Positions 1 through 6,235 are shown, counted from the first letter of the stretch. The stretch: 6,451 nt of DNA from JBCAWW01 sp039024315 (GCA_039024315.1 JBCCQN010000319.1:1-6451); one strand, 5' to 3'. Notes: generated by a model from the letters alone, not told the origin. Numbers and translations are program-made.

Positions 1-970
1 GCGTATGGCGCGAGCGGGCAAGAGGCATGGCAATCATATCTGGGCCCAAATCAGTCACGCAGGCCGGCAAACGATGCGTTTTGTCAACCGTAAGCCGCAT
101 TCGGCTTCGGATGTACAGCTCAAAAAGTTGGGCTTATTTGCCAAGCCACAGCCCATGACTGATACGGATATTGAGGGCGTTGTTGCGGGTTTTGTACGTA
201 CGGCGGGCTACGTCAAGCGTGCCGGTTTTACGGGGCTGCAGATACACGCTGCTCATGGCTATTTGCTCAGTCAGTTTTTGTCCCCGATTACCAATATTAG
301 GGAGGACCGCTGGGGCGGAACGGTAGAAAATCGAGCTAGGCTTTTGATCGAAGTAGTGCGAGCCGTCCGCAAAAAAGTGGGGTCCGAATTTCCGATTTCC
401 GTCAAACTCAATTCTGCGGATTTCCAAAGAGGAGGCTTTAGTGAAGAAGATTCCTTTGCGGTGGTCAAGATGCTCGAAAATGAAGGCATAGACTTGCTCG
501 AGATCTCAGGCGGAACCTACGAAAAGCTTGCTTTTTTTCTCCTCAACAACGAAAAAGACGCGGCTAAGCTCAGTAGTAGTACTGAGCGGAGAGAGGCTTA
601 TTTTATCGGCTTCGCCGAACGCATCCGCTCGACCACTAGTCTGCCTTTGATGGTAACTGGTGGTTTCCGGACCCGAGCGTTCTGCGAAGCAGCCCTCAAA
701 GAAGGTTCTCTCGACCTTATCGGTATGGCGCGGCCCTTTATCACTAATGACGCGGAGATCGAGGCCTTTCTCGCTGGCAAAATAGAGCGACTAGAAGATC
801 ATGTCGTGCGAACTGGGATCAAAGCCTTTGACGACTCAGCCGAAGGGGGCTACTATGCCCGTCAGATTGTCCGTCTCGCCCATGACAAAGCCCCTGATAC
901 CAAGCTAAGACCGCTTTGGAGTGCTACTTTTTTACTCAAACATGAAATAGGTAAGGCGATTCGTCGATAG
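1..970 (+). CDS. NADH:flavin oxidoreductase, Old Yellow Enzyme family (5' truncated by window edge)
   Basis: FMN-binding TIM-barrel ene-reductase or NADH oxidase-like enzyme, expected in the cytoplasm, reducing activated C=C bonds or related electrophiles with NAD(P)H. Numbering from the Met at base 5, the family signature HAAHGYLLSQFLSP lies at residues 81-94. It contains the paired substrate-binding histidines (H81, H84) and the proton-donor tyrosine (Y86), and is followed by the typical NxREDRWGG...ENR block (98-110). The FMN-phosphate-binding region is visible as MVTGGFR (216-222) and GMARPF (240-245). The frame is open through the left edge (the codon before this Met is CGT). Family members start roughly 80-100 residues earlier, so the Met is internal and the N-terminal barrel strands are missing. 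There is no C-terminal Fe-S/FAD module as in 2,4-dienoyl-CoA reductase, so this is the single-domain type. The exact substrate cannot be read from sequence. The gene ends in TAG and converges on the protease gene. Confidence 0.92.
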   Translation, partial: RMARAGKRHGNHIWAQISHAGRQTMRFVNRKPHSASDVQLKKLGLFAKPQPMTDTDIEGVVAGFVRTAGYVKRAGFTGLQIHAAHGYLLSQFLSPITNIREDRWGGTVENRARLLIEVVRAVRKKVGSEFPISVKLNSADFQRGGFSEEDSFAVVKMLENEGIDLLEISGGTYEKLAFFLLNNEKDAAKLSSSTERREAYFIGFAERIRSTTSLPLMVTGGFRTRAFCEAALKEGSLDLIGMARPFITNDAEIEAFLAGKIERLEDHVVRTGIKAFDDSAEGGYYARQIVRLAHDKAPDTKLRPLWSATFLLKHEIGKAIRR

Positions 971-978
971 TCTTGCTT

Positions 979-1022
979 AAAAAAAGTGGCTGAGCGTTCC
1001 CCTGTGCAGGGGAAAACGCTCA
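979..1022 (-). terminator. Intrinsic terminator hairpin between convergent genes, T-tract on minus strand
   Basis: Bases 991-1022 form a near-perfect hairpin. The arms are TGAGCGTTCCCCTG and CAGGGG-AA-AACGCTCA around a 2-base turn, with only a 2-base bulge in one arm. On the minus strand the stem is followed after 5 bases by seven T's (A7 at 979-985 on the plus strand), the arrangement of a factor-independent terminator for the metalloprotease gene ending at 1060. On the plus strand no T-run follows, so termination of the flavin oxidoreductase transcript there would be weaker. The arm begins with AGCGTTCC, the core of a repeat seen elsewhere in this window. Confidence 0.65.
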
Positions 1023-1059
1023 ACCGATCAACACACTTCCCTCAATGTGGCCCCAAGCC

Positions 1060-3258
1060 CTAGGGTTTAATCATTTTGAAGGTTTTGCCTTTTGTGCCCG
1101 TCTTATGGTTGACTTTGATATAGTACATTCCGGCAGGAATTTCTTGCGTATCGATACGAGTATTGGAAGCGATGATTTCAGCTTGGGTGATTTGCTGCCC
1201 TAATTGGTTGAATATCCGATATTCGTAAGCCTCGAATTCAGTCATTTGGAGCGAAATAGATTCGTTAAAAGGGTTAGGGTAGAGCTGAAGTTGAGGCTCG
1301 GATGGGAGCTCATCGATAAGGGTAGCATTACAACTATACTGAGACAACAGCACCGCATCGTTCATGAAATTGGCGGCGGTGATGTTATTAGGGGCATAGT
1401 TGATATTGCCTGCGATCGCATAGGTCTCTTCATCAATGATGAAGGGCCGATAATAAACTTCAACTTGGCAAAGCTCTTTATCGCCTGGCGCGACAAAAAC
1501 AAAATTGTGAACATCCAATCTCGCTAAACCATAATCGTTGGGATCGACTTCCCGCTCAAAAGAGTTGAAGGGCATCAGCGCATGCAAAACGCTGCCATCA
1601 GCATAGCGAAGCTTGAGTGTGATATCCCTTGATTCGTAAACCAAGACAGGATAATCCTCAAAATCAAGTCCTTGTAGGGTCGCAAACATCGCTGGATCCG
1701 TGGGATCGATGACTGGCAATAAGGTGCCATTATACTTGAGCGGTTCATAGACAATATTGGCTTGCGGCTGGGTACGATGGGCAGTGCCATAGATCAAATA
1801 CACCTCTTGCTCTAGTTGTTCCTGACCAGGTAGTCTGATGCTACTTTCCGGCACATCACTATCGGCGCGCAAAGAATCGCGGCTAAATACTCTCTGGCCA
1901 TTGACCAGCCTAACGTCTGGGAAACCATATTGCTCGTTAAAGTGGTAGTTGACCAGTGAATCTTTATAACTCACCTGACCACCCACAGCATCGGCACCGA
2001 TCAGGTAACGGTGGATAGCCAAGGCCGAAAAATCTCCAAAACCGTCCCATTCTGCGGGGCCGTAAGAACGAGTTTCTAAGCAGGCATATTCGCGTTGCAT
2101 ACAATCGCTGCGTTCAAAGCCAAAATAATTGGGTTCATCTTCGCAAAAGGGGCTGACAAATTCGTACTTGTCTTGAATAAAATTCCAGGCTTCGCCGCGT
2201 CCCCCACCATCATTGCTTTCACCACCATAAGGATAGGAAAAGTCATACACGCTAGGGTTTTGGACGTTGAAATCTCCTTCCCAATGAGGCAGCGAAAGCG
2301 CGTGTCCTAACTCATGGATAAAGACCATCGTAAAATCAGGACTTACAAAGGAACTACCTCCCCCCCAGCCGCCGGGAGCAAGATTGAGCGTATTGCCAAA
2401 GTAGATCGTGTTGGGAAAATCGCCGGTGCTAATCTGCATATTGGCGGTAAAGTATGAGCTGACATAATTGACATAGCCTTCGTCTGGGATGCCGCTAGGG
2501 CCAATTTGAGCTGCGCTATTGAGCCGGACCAATTGTTCGGTATTATTGCTGACCACAAACTCCGGAAAAGGCATTGTCAAGGGAAAGGTCCCAAAGCGTA
2601 ATTCGCTAACGGGTAGGGCAGAAGCTAGTTCTTGCAAAAAGTCGTTGAAAATCGGGAAGTAGTGCGGGTCCTCATTGTAGTCAAGTACGTCCATATTGAC
2701 CATCACTAGATTGAGCTCAGTCTTGGGACCAATCTTGAGTTCTGCGGGACTGAGGCTGCGGCTATCATTACCAGCGGTCAGGACCAACGATAAGCCGTTT
2801 TGGATCCAACTTTTGGGCAGTGTGACCGAAAAATAATCGTCGAAATTGGGCGTATCTAAGTCTATGTTGCTGCTCAAGTTTGCTGGTCCGGCCAAACAAA
2901 GGCTACCGAGAGAATTGCCGTTGAGGAAGCCTTCCACTTGTACGTCTGGTGCAGCGCCTGAACCAGTAATGGCGAGTTGTAAAAGGGCGGGGCGATGGCC
3001 GATGGTAAAGAAAAAGGGATGTCCAATTGCATGTCGGTGCGTTTGCGCCATAAAAACCTCATCGATGGAGGCCGTAGCATTGGTGGCTCCTTGGCAATTG
3101 CCTTGGTCATTGGGTTCGGCGAAGACGTACTCCTGAAAATTATAAGAGCTGGGCAGGGCGTTGTTGGTATTAGGCTGGATACTGCCTAAGGATGTTTGGG
3201 CGTAAAGTACACTTGAAATCAGCAGGCAGTAGCAAAGTAGAACGAGTCTCACTCTCAT
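1060..3258 (-). CDS. Secreted zinc metalloprotease, M66 (StcE)-like, with T9SS C-terminal sorting domain
   Basis: Predicted secreted endopeptidase. Residues 1-20 form a signal peptide (MRVR, then a hydrophobic run ending VLYA before QTS). Residues about 80-165 look like the N-terminal beta domain of M66 proteases, ending in a WIQNGLSLVL segment that resembles the family's W-x-GLSL element. The catalytic zinc site is HELGHALSLPH at 315-325 (H315, E316, H319, H325), the metzincin HExxHxxxxxH pattern, with Ser322 where metzincins normally have Gly. It is followed by a Gly-rich GGESNDGGGRGEAW stretch and a Cys-containing segment (C372, C386, C394), as in StcE/TagA-type proteins. Residues 660-732 are a type A T9SS sorting domain: YPNPF, then FNQLGQ, IPAGMYYIKV and a Lys-rich end. 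Export would be by Sec and then T9SS to the surface or medium. M66 enzymes such as StcE cleave mucin-type glycoproteins, but the substrate here is unknown. The M66 assignment is from remembered family layout; the metalloprotease call is firmer. No Shine-Dalgarno precedes the ATG. Confidence 0.85.
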   Translation of the reverse strand: MRVRLVLLCYCLLISSVLYAQTSLGSIQPNTNNALPSSYNFQEYVFAEPNDQGNCQGATNATASIDEVFMAQTHRHAIGHPFFFTIGHRPALLQLAITGSGAAPDVQVEGFLNGNSLGSLCLAGPANLSSNIDLDTPNFDDYFSVTLPKSWIQNGLSLVLTAGNDSRSLSPAELKIGPKTELNLVMVNMDVLDYNEDPHYFPIFNDFLQELASALPVSELRFGTFPLTMPFPEFVVSNNTEQLVRLNSAAQIGPSGIPDEGYVNYVSSYFTANMQISTGDFPNTIYFGNTLNLAPGGWGGGSSFVSPDFTMVFIHELGHALSLPHWEGDFNVQNPSVYDFSYPYGGESNDGGGRGEAWNFIQDKYEFVSPFCEDEPNYFGFERSDCMQREYACLETRSYGPAEWDGFGDFSALAIHRYLIGADAVGGQVSYKDSLVNYHFNEQYGFPDVRLVNGQRVFSRDSLRADSDVPESSIRLPGQEQLEQEVYLIYGTAHRTQPQANIVYEPLKYNGTLLPVIDPTDPAMFATLQGLDFEDYPVLVYESRDITLKLRYADGSVLHALMPFNSFEREVDPNDYGLARLDVHNFVFVAPGDKELCQVEVYYRPFIIDEETYAIAGNINYAPNNITAANFMNDAVLLSQYSCNATLIDELPSEPQLQLYPNPFNESISLQMTEFEAYEYRIFNQLGQQITQAEIIASNTRIDTQEIPAGMYYIKVNHKTGTKGKTFKMIKP

Positions 3259-3357
3259 GGGGATAAGGGATCTTTACTATCCACAATCGGAAAGAGAACC
3301 CTTACCCCCCTTTGGTAAGATGGGCGGTTGAATTTTGCAAGACCATTTTGAAGGTGA

Positions 3358-3374
3358 CCGCTGCGCGGAACGCT
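3358..3374. repeat. AGCGTTCC-family hairpin repeat, copy between protease and VOC genes
   Basis: The 17-mer CCGCTGCGCGGAACGCT is identical to bases 6114-6130 and has one mismatch to the complement of the copy at 6209-6225. It contains a small hairpin, CCGC-TGC-GCGG. It lies 17 bp past the stop of the VOC gene on the minus strand, in a 133-bp gap that otherwise holds the protease leader. It may mark the 3' end of the VOC transcript, but no T-run follows. Confidence 0.7.
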
Positions 3375-3391
3375 GCTAATGGAGAGTGATA

Positions 3392-3805
3392 CTAAGTCAA
3401 AAATACCTCCTCTTCATTAGTAAAAGATTTGAACTCAAGCGGATTACCGCTAAAGTCAAAGACAAACATGGTGTACTGTTCACCTACTTGACCCGCATAC
3501 CTTTGGTAAGGTTTGATGACAAATTGTATTTCTGCTTTTTCTAATCGTTGTTGGACGGTTTGAAACTGCTCTAGACTCAGCAAGCAGCCAAAATGGGGGA
3601 TGGGCACTTTGATGCCATCGACCTTACCGCAGTAATCCAGCGCAGGGATATTATCGCTGATATGAGCCGATAGTTGATGGCCAAAAAAATTGAAGTCAAG
3701 CCAAGTATCAGTAGAGCGACCTTCTTCACAGCCGAGAATTTTGACATAAAACTGGCGGGTAGAAGTGATGTCTTTGACTTTAAAAGCGTAGTGGAAGGCA
3801 CTCAT
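3392..3805 (-). CDS. VOC superfamily protein (glyoxalase/bleomycin-resistance/dioxygenase fold)
   Basis: A 137-residue single-domain protein of the usual size for this fold. The opening FHYAFKVKDITSTRQFYVKILGC (residues 4-26) is the characteristic first beta-alpha unit, with H5 in the usual first metal-ligand position. The second module begins near HFGCLLSLEQF (71-81), where H71 can be the second ligand. FVFDFSGNPLEFKSF (114-128) is the classic final strand, with E124 as the third ligand. An additional histidine-rich strand, FGHQLSAH, lies at 41-48. Members act as lyases, isomerases, extradiol dioxygenases or drug-binding proteins; the ligand cannot be told from sequence. Translation starts at the ATG complementary to 3803-3805, which places the first strand at the N-terminus as expected; there is no Shine-Dalgarno, only an A-rich leader. 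The gene is on the same strand as the protease, but the 133-bp gap and repeat suggest separate transcription. It is divergent from the methyltransferase. Confidence 0.88.
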   Translation of the reverse strand: MSAFHYAFKVKDITSTRQFYVKILGCEEGRSTDTWLDFNFFGHQLSAHISDNIPALDYCGKVDGIKVPIPHFGCLLSLEQFQTVQQRLEKAEIQFVIKPYQRYAGQVGEQYTMFVFDFSGNPLEFKSFTNEEEVFLT

Positions 3806-3860
3806 AGGGATTTTTTTAGGGATTAGCTAGTATCAAGTAGCCGCAAAGGCTAATGGAAGG

Positions 3861-3868
3861 CAAATCTA
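3861..3868 (-). promoter_or_regulatory. Candidate Bacteroidota -7 box upstream of VOC gene
   Basis: Read on the minus strand these bases are TAGATTTG, an exact match to the Bacteroidota housekeeping -7 consensus TAnnTTTG. The box lies about 55 bp upstream of the VOC start codon, a reasonable leader length. No TTTG is found at the expected -33 distance, so the call rests on one short motif. Confidence 0.3.
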
Positions 3869-3875
3869 AGATAAA

Positions 3876-3907
3876 GCGGCTAAGCGTTCCCCGTTGGAGG
3901 GGGAAAA
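3876..3907. repeat. Degenerate copy of the AGCGTTCC hairpin repeat
   Basis: GCGGCTAAGCGTTCCCC (3876-3892) matches 15 of 17 bases of 986-1002, the left arm of the terminator hairpin near 1000. Here the right arm is incomplete: TTCCCC (3888-3893) can pair with GGGGAA across GTTGGAG, but the matching AACGCT half is missing. It sits in the divergent gap between the VOC and methyltransferase genes, so it is not an end-of-operon terminator. Confidence 0.55.
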
Positions 3908-3944
3908 AGTAAAAAGGAAACGTAACTTGGAGCTGGACCTTTTC

Positions 3945-4026
3945 TAAGTACAGAGTAAAAGGTCTTGTTGAACCGAATAGCCCCATTTTCCGAGGTCTTA
4001 ATACCGAATACTATTGTCTAGGTACT
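3945..4026 (+). repeat. Dispersed repeat of about 85 bp, copy 1 (upstream of methyltransferase)
   Basis: The right half (3985-4026) aligns without gaps to 5510-5551, with 34 of 42 bases identical; shared blocks include ATTTTCC, GGTCTT, AATACTA, GTCTA and GTACT. The left end shares ACAGAGTA-AAAG (3950-3961) with 5467-5479. Both copies have the same orientation. The right end stops 10 bp before the methyltransferase ATG, so it forms most of that gene's leader. No protein is encoded. Confidence 0.65.
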
Positions 4027-4036
4027 CAAAACTGAA

Positions 4037-4558
4037 ATGGAACAGCCTGCCGCGATCAAGTTGATCAATCATCCTCGTTTAGATAACTCAGCGCCTAGCC
4101 AATGGGCGGATTTGGGGTGCGGTCGAGGTACCTTCACTAAGGCTTTGGCGGATTTACTAGGGGAGGGGAGCCACATTTTGGCCGTGGATGAAAACCTAGC
4201 TGCTTTGCGAAGCTTGCCCTCGGTCTATAAAGGCGTTCATATCGAAGCTCGCCGAGCTAACTTTATAAGTGATGATTGGCCGGCCCAACTAGATGGGGTT
4301 TTGATGGCAAATTCCTTACATTTTGTTAGTGATCAGACGGCTTTTTTGCTGAAACTAAAGCAACATCTCAAGCGAGGCGGGAAGTTGATTTTGGTAGAGT
4401 ATGATACCGAGCAAAGCAATCCTTGGGTACCTTATCCGCATAGTTTAGCTGCTTGGCGGGAGATTTTTTTGGCGGCTGGATTTACCCATTTTAGTGAGAT
4501 TGGGCGGCGGCCGTCTGCTTATGGCCGTGCTGAAATCGTCGGAATTTGGATAGAATAA
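4037..4558 (+). CDS. Class I SAM-dependent methyltransferase
   Basis: A 173-residue Rossmann-fold methyltransferase. Motif I, the SAM-binding glycine loop, is WADLGCGRGTF at 23-33. The acidic residue ending strand 2 is in ILAVDEN (D51). A motif II-like RANFISDDW lies at about 73-81, and motif IV/V is DGVLMANSLHFV (86-97). LKRGGKLILVEYD (111-123) is the usual post-motif strand 5. The C-terminal part (GFTHFSEIGRRPSAYGRAEIVGIWIE) closes the sheet as in this family. The length is complete for the compact, lid-less type, so the ATG at 4037 is accepted even though no Shine-Dalgarno precedes it. The methyl acceptor is unknown; small-molecule targets are more likely than nucleic acid, but that is inference. 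It ends 12 bp before the sigma factor gene on the same strand, so the two are probably cotranscribed. Confidence 0.9.
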   Translation: MEQPAAIKLINHPRLDNSAPSQWADLGCGRGTFTKALADLLGEGSHILAVDENLAALRSLPSVYKGVHIEARRANFISDDWPAQLDGVLMANSLHFVSDQTAFLLKLKQHLKRGGKLILVEYDTEQSNPWVPYPHSLAAWREIFLAAGFTHFSEIGRRPSAYGRAEIVGIWIE

Positions 4559-4570
4559 TTCGCATTAGCA

Positions 4571-5464
4571 ATGTTCGAAAAATCAATTAACAATCCATTT
4601 GTTAGCCAGCAAAGTGCTGTACCTAATGACCAAGAGTTGGTAAAAGATATCTTGGCAGGGCAAAGGACCGCCTTAAACCAACTCATCGAGCGCCACCAGC
4701 CATACATTTATAATATTGCGTGGAAGATGCTGGGCAATCATGATGATGCGGCTGACCTTAGTCAGGAGGTCCTGATCAAAATCCTCGCCAATCTCGCCAA
4801 GTTTAACTTTGAGAGTTCTTTTCGAACTTGGGCTTACCGCATCCTACGCAATCACTTTCTCAATGACCAAAAGAAGAAGGCAAGAGCCATCGCTACCAAT
4901 TTTCAAGCGTTGGGTGAAGCCCTCGATGCCGTCCCTAATGTAGAACTGACTGCTACAGAAAAAGAAGAAAAACAAGCAGCGATCAGTGAGGTGCGGATGA
5001 CTTGTTTGTCGGGCATGCTGCTATGTCTTACCAAAGAGCAGCGTTTGATTTTCATTATTGGGGAGATGTTTGGCGCGGACCATAATATTGGCTCTGAAAT
5101 CATGGAGATCAGCAAAGCCAATTATCGCATGAAACTCAGCAAAGCGCGTAAGGATCTGATCAATTTTATGCAGCAAAAATGCGGACTAGTGGACAAAGCC
5201 AATCCCTGCCGTTGTCATAAAAAAGTTACCCTTTCCTTGGAGAGCGGCTTGATCAATGCAAAGGAGTTGCTCCATAATGGGAAAGCCTATTCTAGTTTTC
5301 GGCAGCAGCTAAAGACTGATGCCAATTATTTAGTCGAGGATTCAGAAGTCAAATACATGGAGTGGCACCGCGGAAATAGCTACCGCACTCATTTTGAAAA
5401 GAAGAACTTCTTGCTTCAGCTGCTCCAAGACGCTGAATGGAAAAATCGCTTAAATCTGAATTAA
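4571..5464 (+). CDS. ECF-like RNA polymerase sigma factor with C-terminal Cys-motif extension
   Basis: A 297-residue sigma-70 family factor. Region 2 spans about 34-100: YNIAWKMLGNHDDAADLSQEVLIKIL, then FRTWAYRILRNHFLND, the -10 recognition and core-binding part. A linker of about 40 residues leads to region 4 (about 140-200), with LTKEQRLIFIIGEMFG and an HTH ending SKANYRMKLSKARKDLINFM. Typical ECF factors end here at about 180-200 residues. This one continues with CGLVDKANPCRC (C204, C213, C215, then H216), a motif I recall from a sub-group of longer sigma factors, and about 80 further residues rich in charged and aromatic side chains. The extension has no recognised fold or membrane segment. 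The Cys/His cluster could bind zinc or respond to redox state, which is inference. No anti-sigma gene is adjacent. The methyltransferase gene lies 12 bp upstream, suggesting an operon. Confidence 0.9.
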   Translation: MFEKSINNPFVSQQSAVPNDQELVKDILAGQRTALNQLIERHQPYIYNIAWKMLGNHDDAADLSQEVLIKILANLAKFNFESSFRTWAYRILRNHFLNDQKKKARAIATNFQALGEALDAVPNVELTATEKEEKQAAISEVRMTCLSGMLLCLTKEQRLIFIIGEMFGADHNIGSEIMEISKANYRMKLSKARKDLINFMQQKCGLVDKANPCRCHKKVTLSLESGLINAKELLHNGKAYSSFRQQLKTDANYLVEDSEVKYMEWHRGNSYRTHFEKKNFLLQLLQDAEWKNRLNLN

Positions 5465-5555
5465 GAACAGAGTAGAAAGTAAAAAGTACTAGATGAAGCC
5501 TATGGCCTTATTTTCCTCGGTCTTCATACTAAATACTAAGGTCTAAGTACTTTTT
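5462..5555 (+). repeat. Dispersed repeat of about 85 bp, copy 2 (after sigma factor), with terminal inverted repeat
   Basis: Second copy of the repeat at 3945-4026, in the same orientation, starting at the sigma factor stop codon. It can fold. AAAAAGTACT (5481-5490) is perfectly complementary to AGTACTTTTT (5546-5555), and inside it ATGAAG (5493-5498) pairs with CTTCAT (5522-5527). Because the outer stem ends in a run of eight T's (5551-5558), it could end transcription of the methyltransferase/sigma unit, though the T's are partly within the stem. The first copy lacks this full terminal pairing. Confidence 0.6.
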
Positions 5556-5560
5556 TTCCG

Positions 5561-5632
5561 CAAAGTCTTTACACATCAGGATCTGGATTGTCTAAGGGGC
5601 AAATCACTAAAAGATCAATTGTAAAGACTTTG
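5561..5632. promoter_or_regulatory. 13-bp inverted repeat (possible operator or RNA stem) upstream of DUF1772-like gene
   Basis: CAAAGTCTTTACA (5561-5573) and TGTAAAGACTTTG (5620-5632) are perfect reverse complements, separated by 46 bp. The right arm ends 4 bp before the ATG at 5637, covering the ribosome entry region. Each arm is itself an odd palindrome, AAAG-T-CTTT, so the arms can equally be read as two copies of one protein-binding site with centres 61 bp apart. Either a repressor site pair or an mRNA stem that hides the start is possible; no TAnnTTTG box is seen in between. Confidence 0.4.
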
Positions 5633-5636
5633 TATT

Positions 5637-6104
5637 ATGAAACGAACGCTGGCTTTTATCGCAATCATTGGTTCTACCGCCTATTTGGGTAATGTCCTTA
5701 ACATTGGATTGACTTATGCAGTGGCTTGGCAGGCGCTAGATCCTATGGCTTTTATGGAAGGTTTTGGCGCCACTTTCCTTTTGTTATTGCCCACCGTGGC
5801 CTTTACCCTCCTGCCGGGCTTTATCGGCATTATCGCTTCCATATTCCAAAACAAAGAAAACCCTCCAGCCAAACAAAAGTGGCAAATAGCGCTCTATCTG
5901 ACGCTGGCGAGCTTGGCCATCACCTCTATCTTCCATCTGCCAGCTAATCTAGCGTTTATGGATCAGGCTTATACCGCTGCAGAGGCCAGTAGCAAATTGC
6001 AGTGGTGGGTGATTCTACATTGGGTACGGGTAGCGCTTGCTCTTGCCGCAGCCGTTTATACTCTCCAAGGCTTTCAGTATTCGCTCAAGGCAAGTGAGGC
6101 TTAG
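5637..6104 (+). CDS. DUF1772-like integral membrane protein, four predicted helices
   Basis: A 155-residue protein of the inner membrane. Hydrophobic segments lie at about 5-27, 44-69, 82-104 and 123-146. The short loop after helix 2 (QNKENPPAKQKW, 71-82) is polar and positive. The last helix, WVILHWVRVALALAAAVYTLQGF (124-146), carries the His/Arg pair (H128, R131) and the Ala/Leu-rich run I associate with DUF1772 (anthrone oxygenase-like) proteins. LPANLAFMDQ (101-110) is in keeping with that family. Some relatives are annotated as anthrone oxygenase or noranthrone monooxygenase, but most have no known activity, so none is assigned. The ATG at 5637 places helix 1 right at the N-terminus. Transcription is probably separate from the sigma gene, given the 172-bp gap with a repeat and a dyad. 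Confidence 0.72.
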   Translation: MKRTLAFIAIIGSTAYLGNVLNIGLTYAVAWQALDPMAFMEGFGATFLLLLPTVAFTLLPGFIGIIASIFQNKENPPAKQKWQIALYLTLASLAITSIFHLPANLAFMDQAYTAAEASSKLQWWVILHWVRVALALAAAVYTLQGFQYSLKASEA

Positions 6105-6233
6105 GTTTACTGGCCGCTGCGCGGAACGCTTATCTCTTTGGTGCGGCATGCATGTCCGCACCTACATTCAATCAGCTGTAGCTACGGCATGCATGCCGTA
6201 GCCCGATATAAGCGTTCCGCGAAGCGGTAAACC
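6104..6233. repeat. Nested inverted-repeat element (REP/MITE-like) filling a convergent intergenic gap
   Basis: Outer arms: GGTTTA, a CTGG insert, then CCGCTGCGCGGAACGCTTAT (6104-6133), pair with the complement of 6208-6233. The inner 20 bases match at 19 positions, and the arms differ otherwise by the four inserted bases. Inside lie two more dyads with the same core. The first, 6140-6162, has GGTGCGG and CCGCACC arms around CATGCATG plus T. The second, 6181-6202, is a perfect 22-bp palindrome with GCTACGG and CCGTAGC arms around CATGCATG. The element begins at the last base of the membrane-protein stop codon and ends 2 bp before the stop codon of the minus-strand remnant. No T-run follows, but the structure is strong enough to act as a transcript end in both directions. 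Confidence 0.75.
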
Positions 6234-6235
6234 CA

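Noticed and set aside
5..7. ATG at base 5 as the true start of the flavin oxidoreductase
   Set aside because: The frame is open upstream to the window edge, and the family needs roughly 80-100 more N-terminal residues before this point.
1204..1527. 107-residue plus-strand ORF inside the protease gene
   Set aside because: It lies wholly opposite a well-supported coding sequence, has no recognisable motif, and is explained as an antisense shadow. The same applies to the other overlapping short frames at 134-780, 1575-1790, 2095-3189, 3577-3801, 4519-4707, 4903-5121 and 5726-5947.
2360..2366. Run of seven C's in the protease gene as a phase-variable tract
   Set aside because: It encodes part of the Gly-rich segment just before the zinc motif and the frame is intact. 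Seven bases is too short to claim phase variation without strain data.
3806..3824. AGGGATT direct repeat around a T-run, just before the VOC start codon
   Set aside because: Only seven bases repeated at 12-bp spacing in a low-complexity leader; compatible with chance.
3900..4036. Promoter for the methyltransferase/sigma unit
   Set aside because: No TAnnTTTG match was found on the plus strand in this leader, which is largely the dispersed repeat, so no promoter is annotated.
4037..6104. A new defence or biosynthetic system made of methyltransferase, sigma factor and membrane protein
   Set aside because: Only adjacency supports it. The membrane gene is separated by a repeat and its own dyad, and none of the three shows a hallmark of a known defence or biosynthetic module.
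6104..6233. CRISPR array or tRNA in the palindromic region
   Set aside because: There are no regularly spaced direct repeats with unique spacers, and the dyads do not fit a cloverleaf; inverted-repeat structure explains the region.
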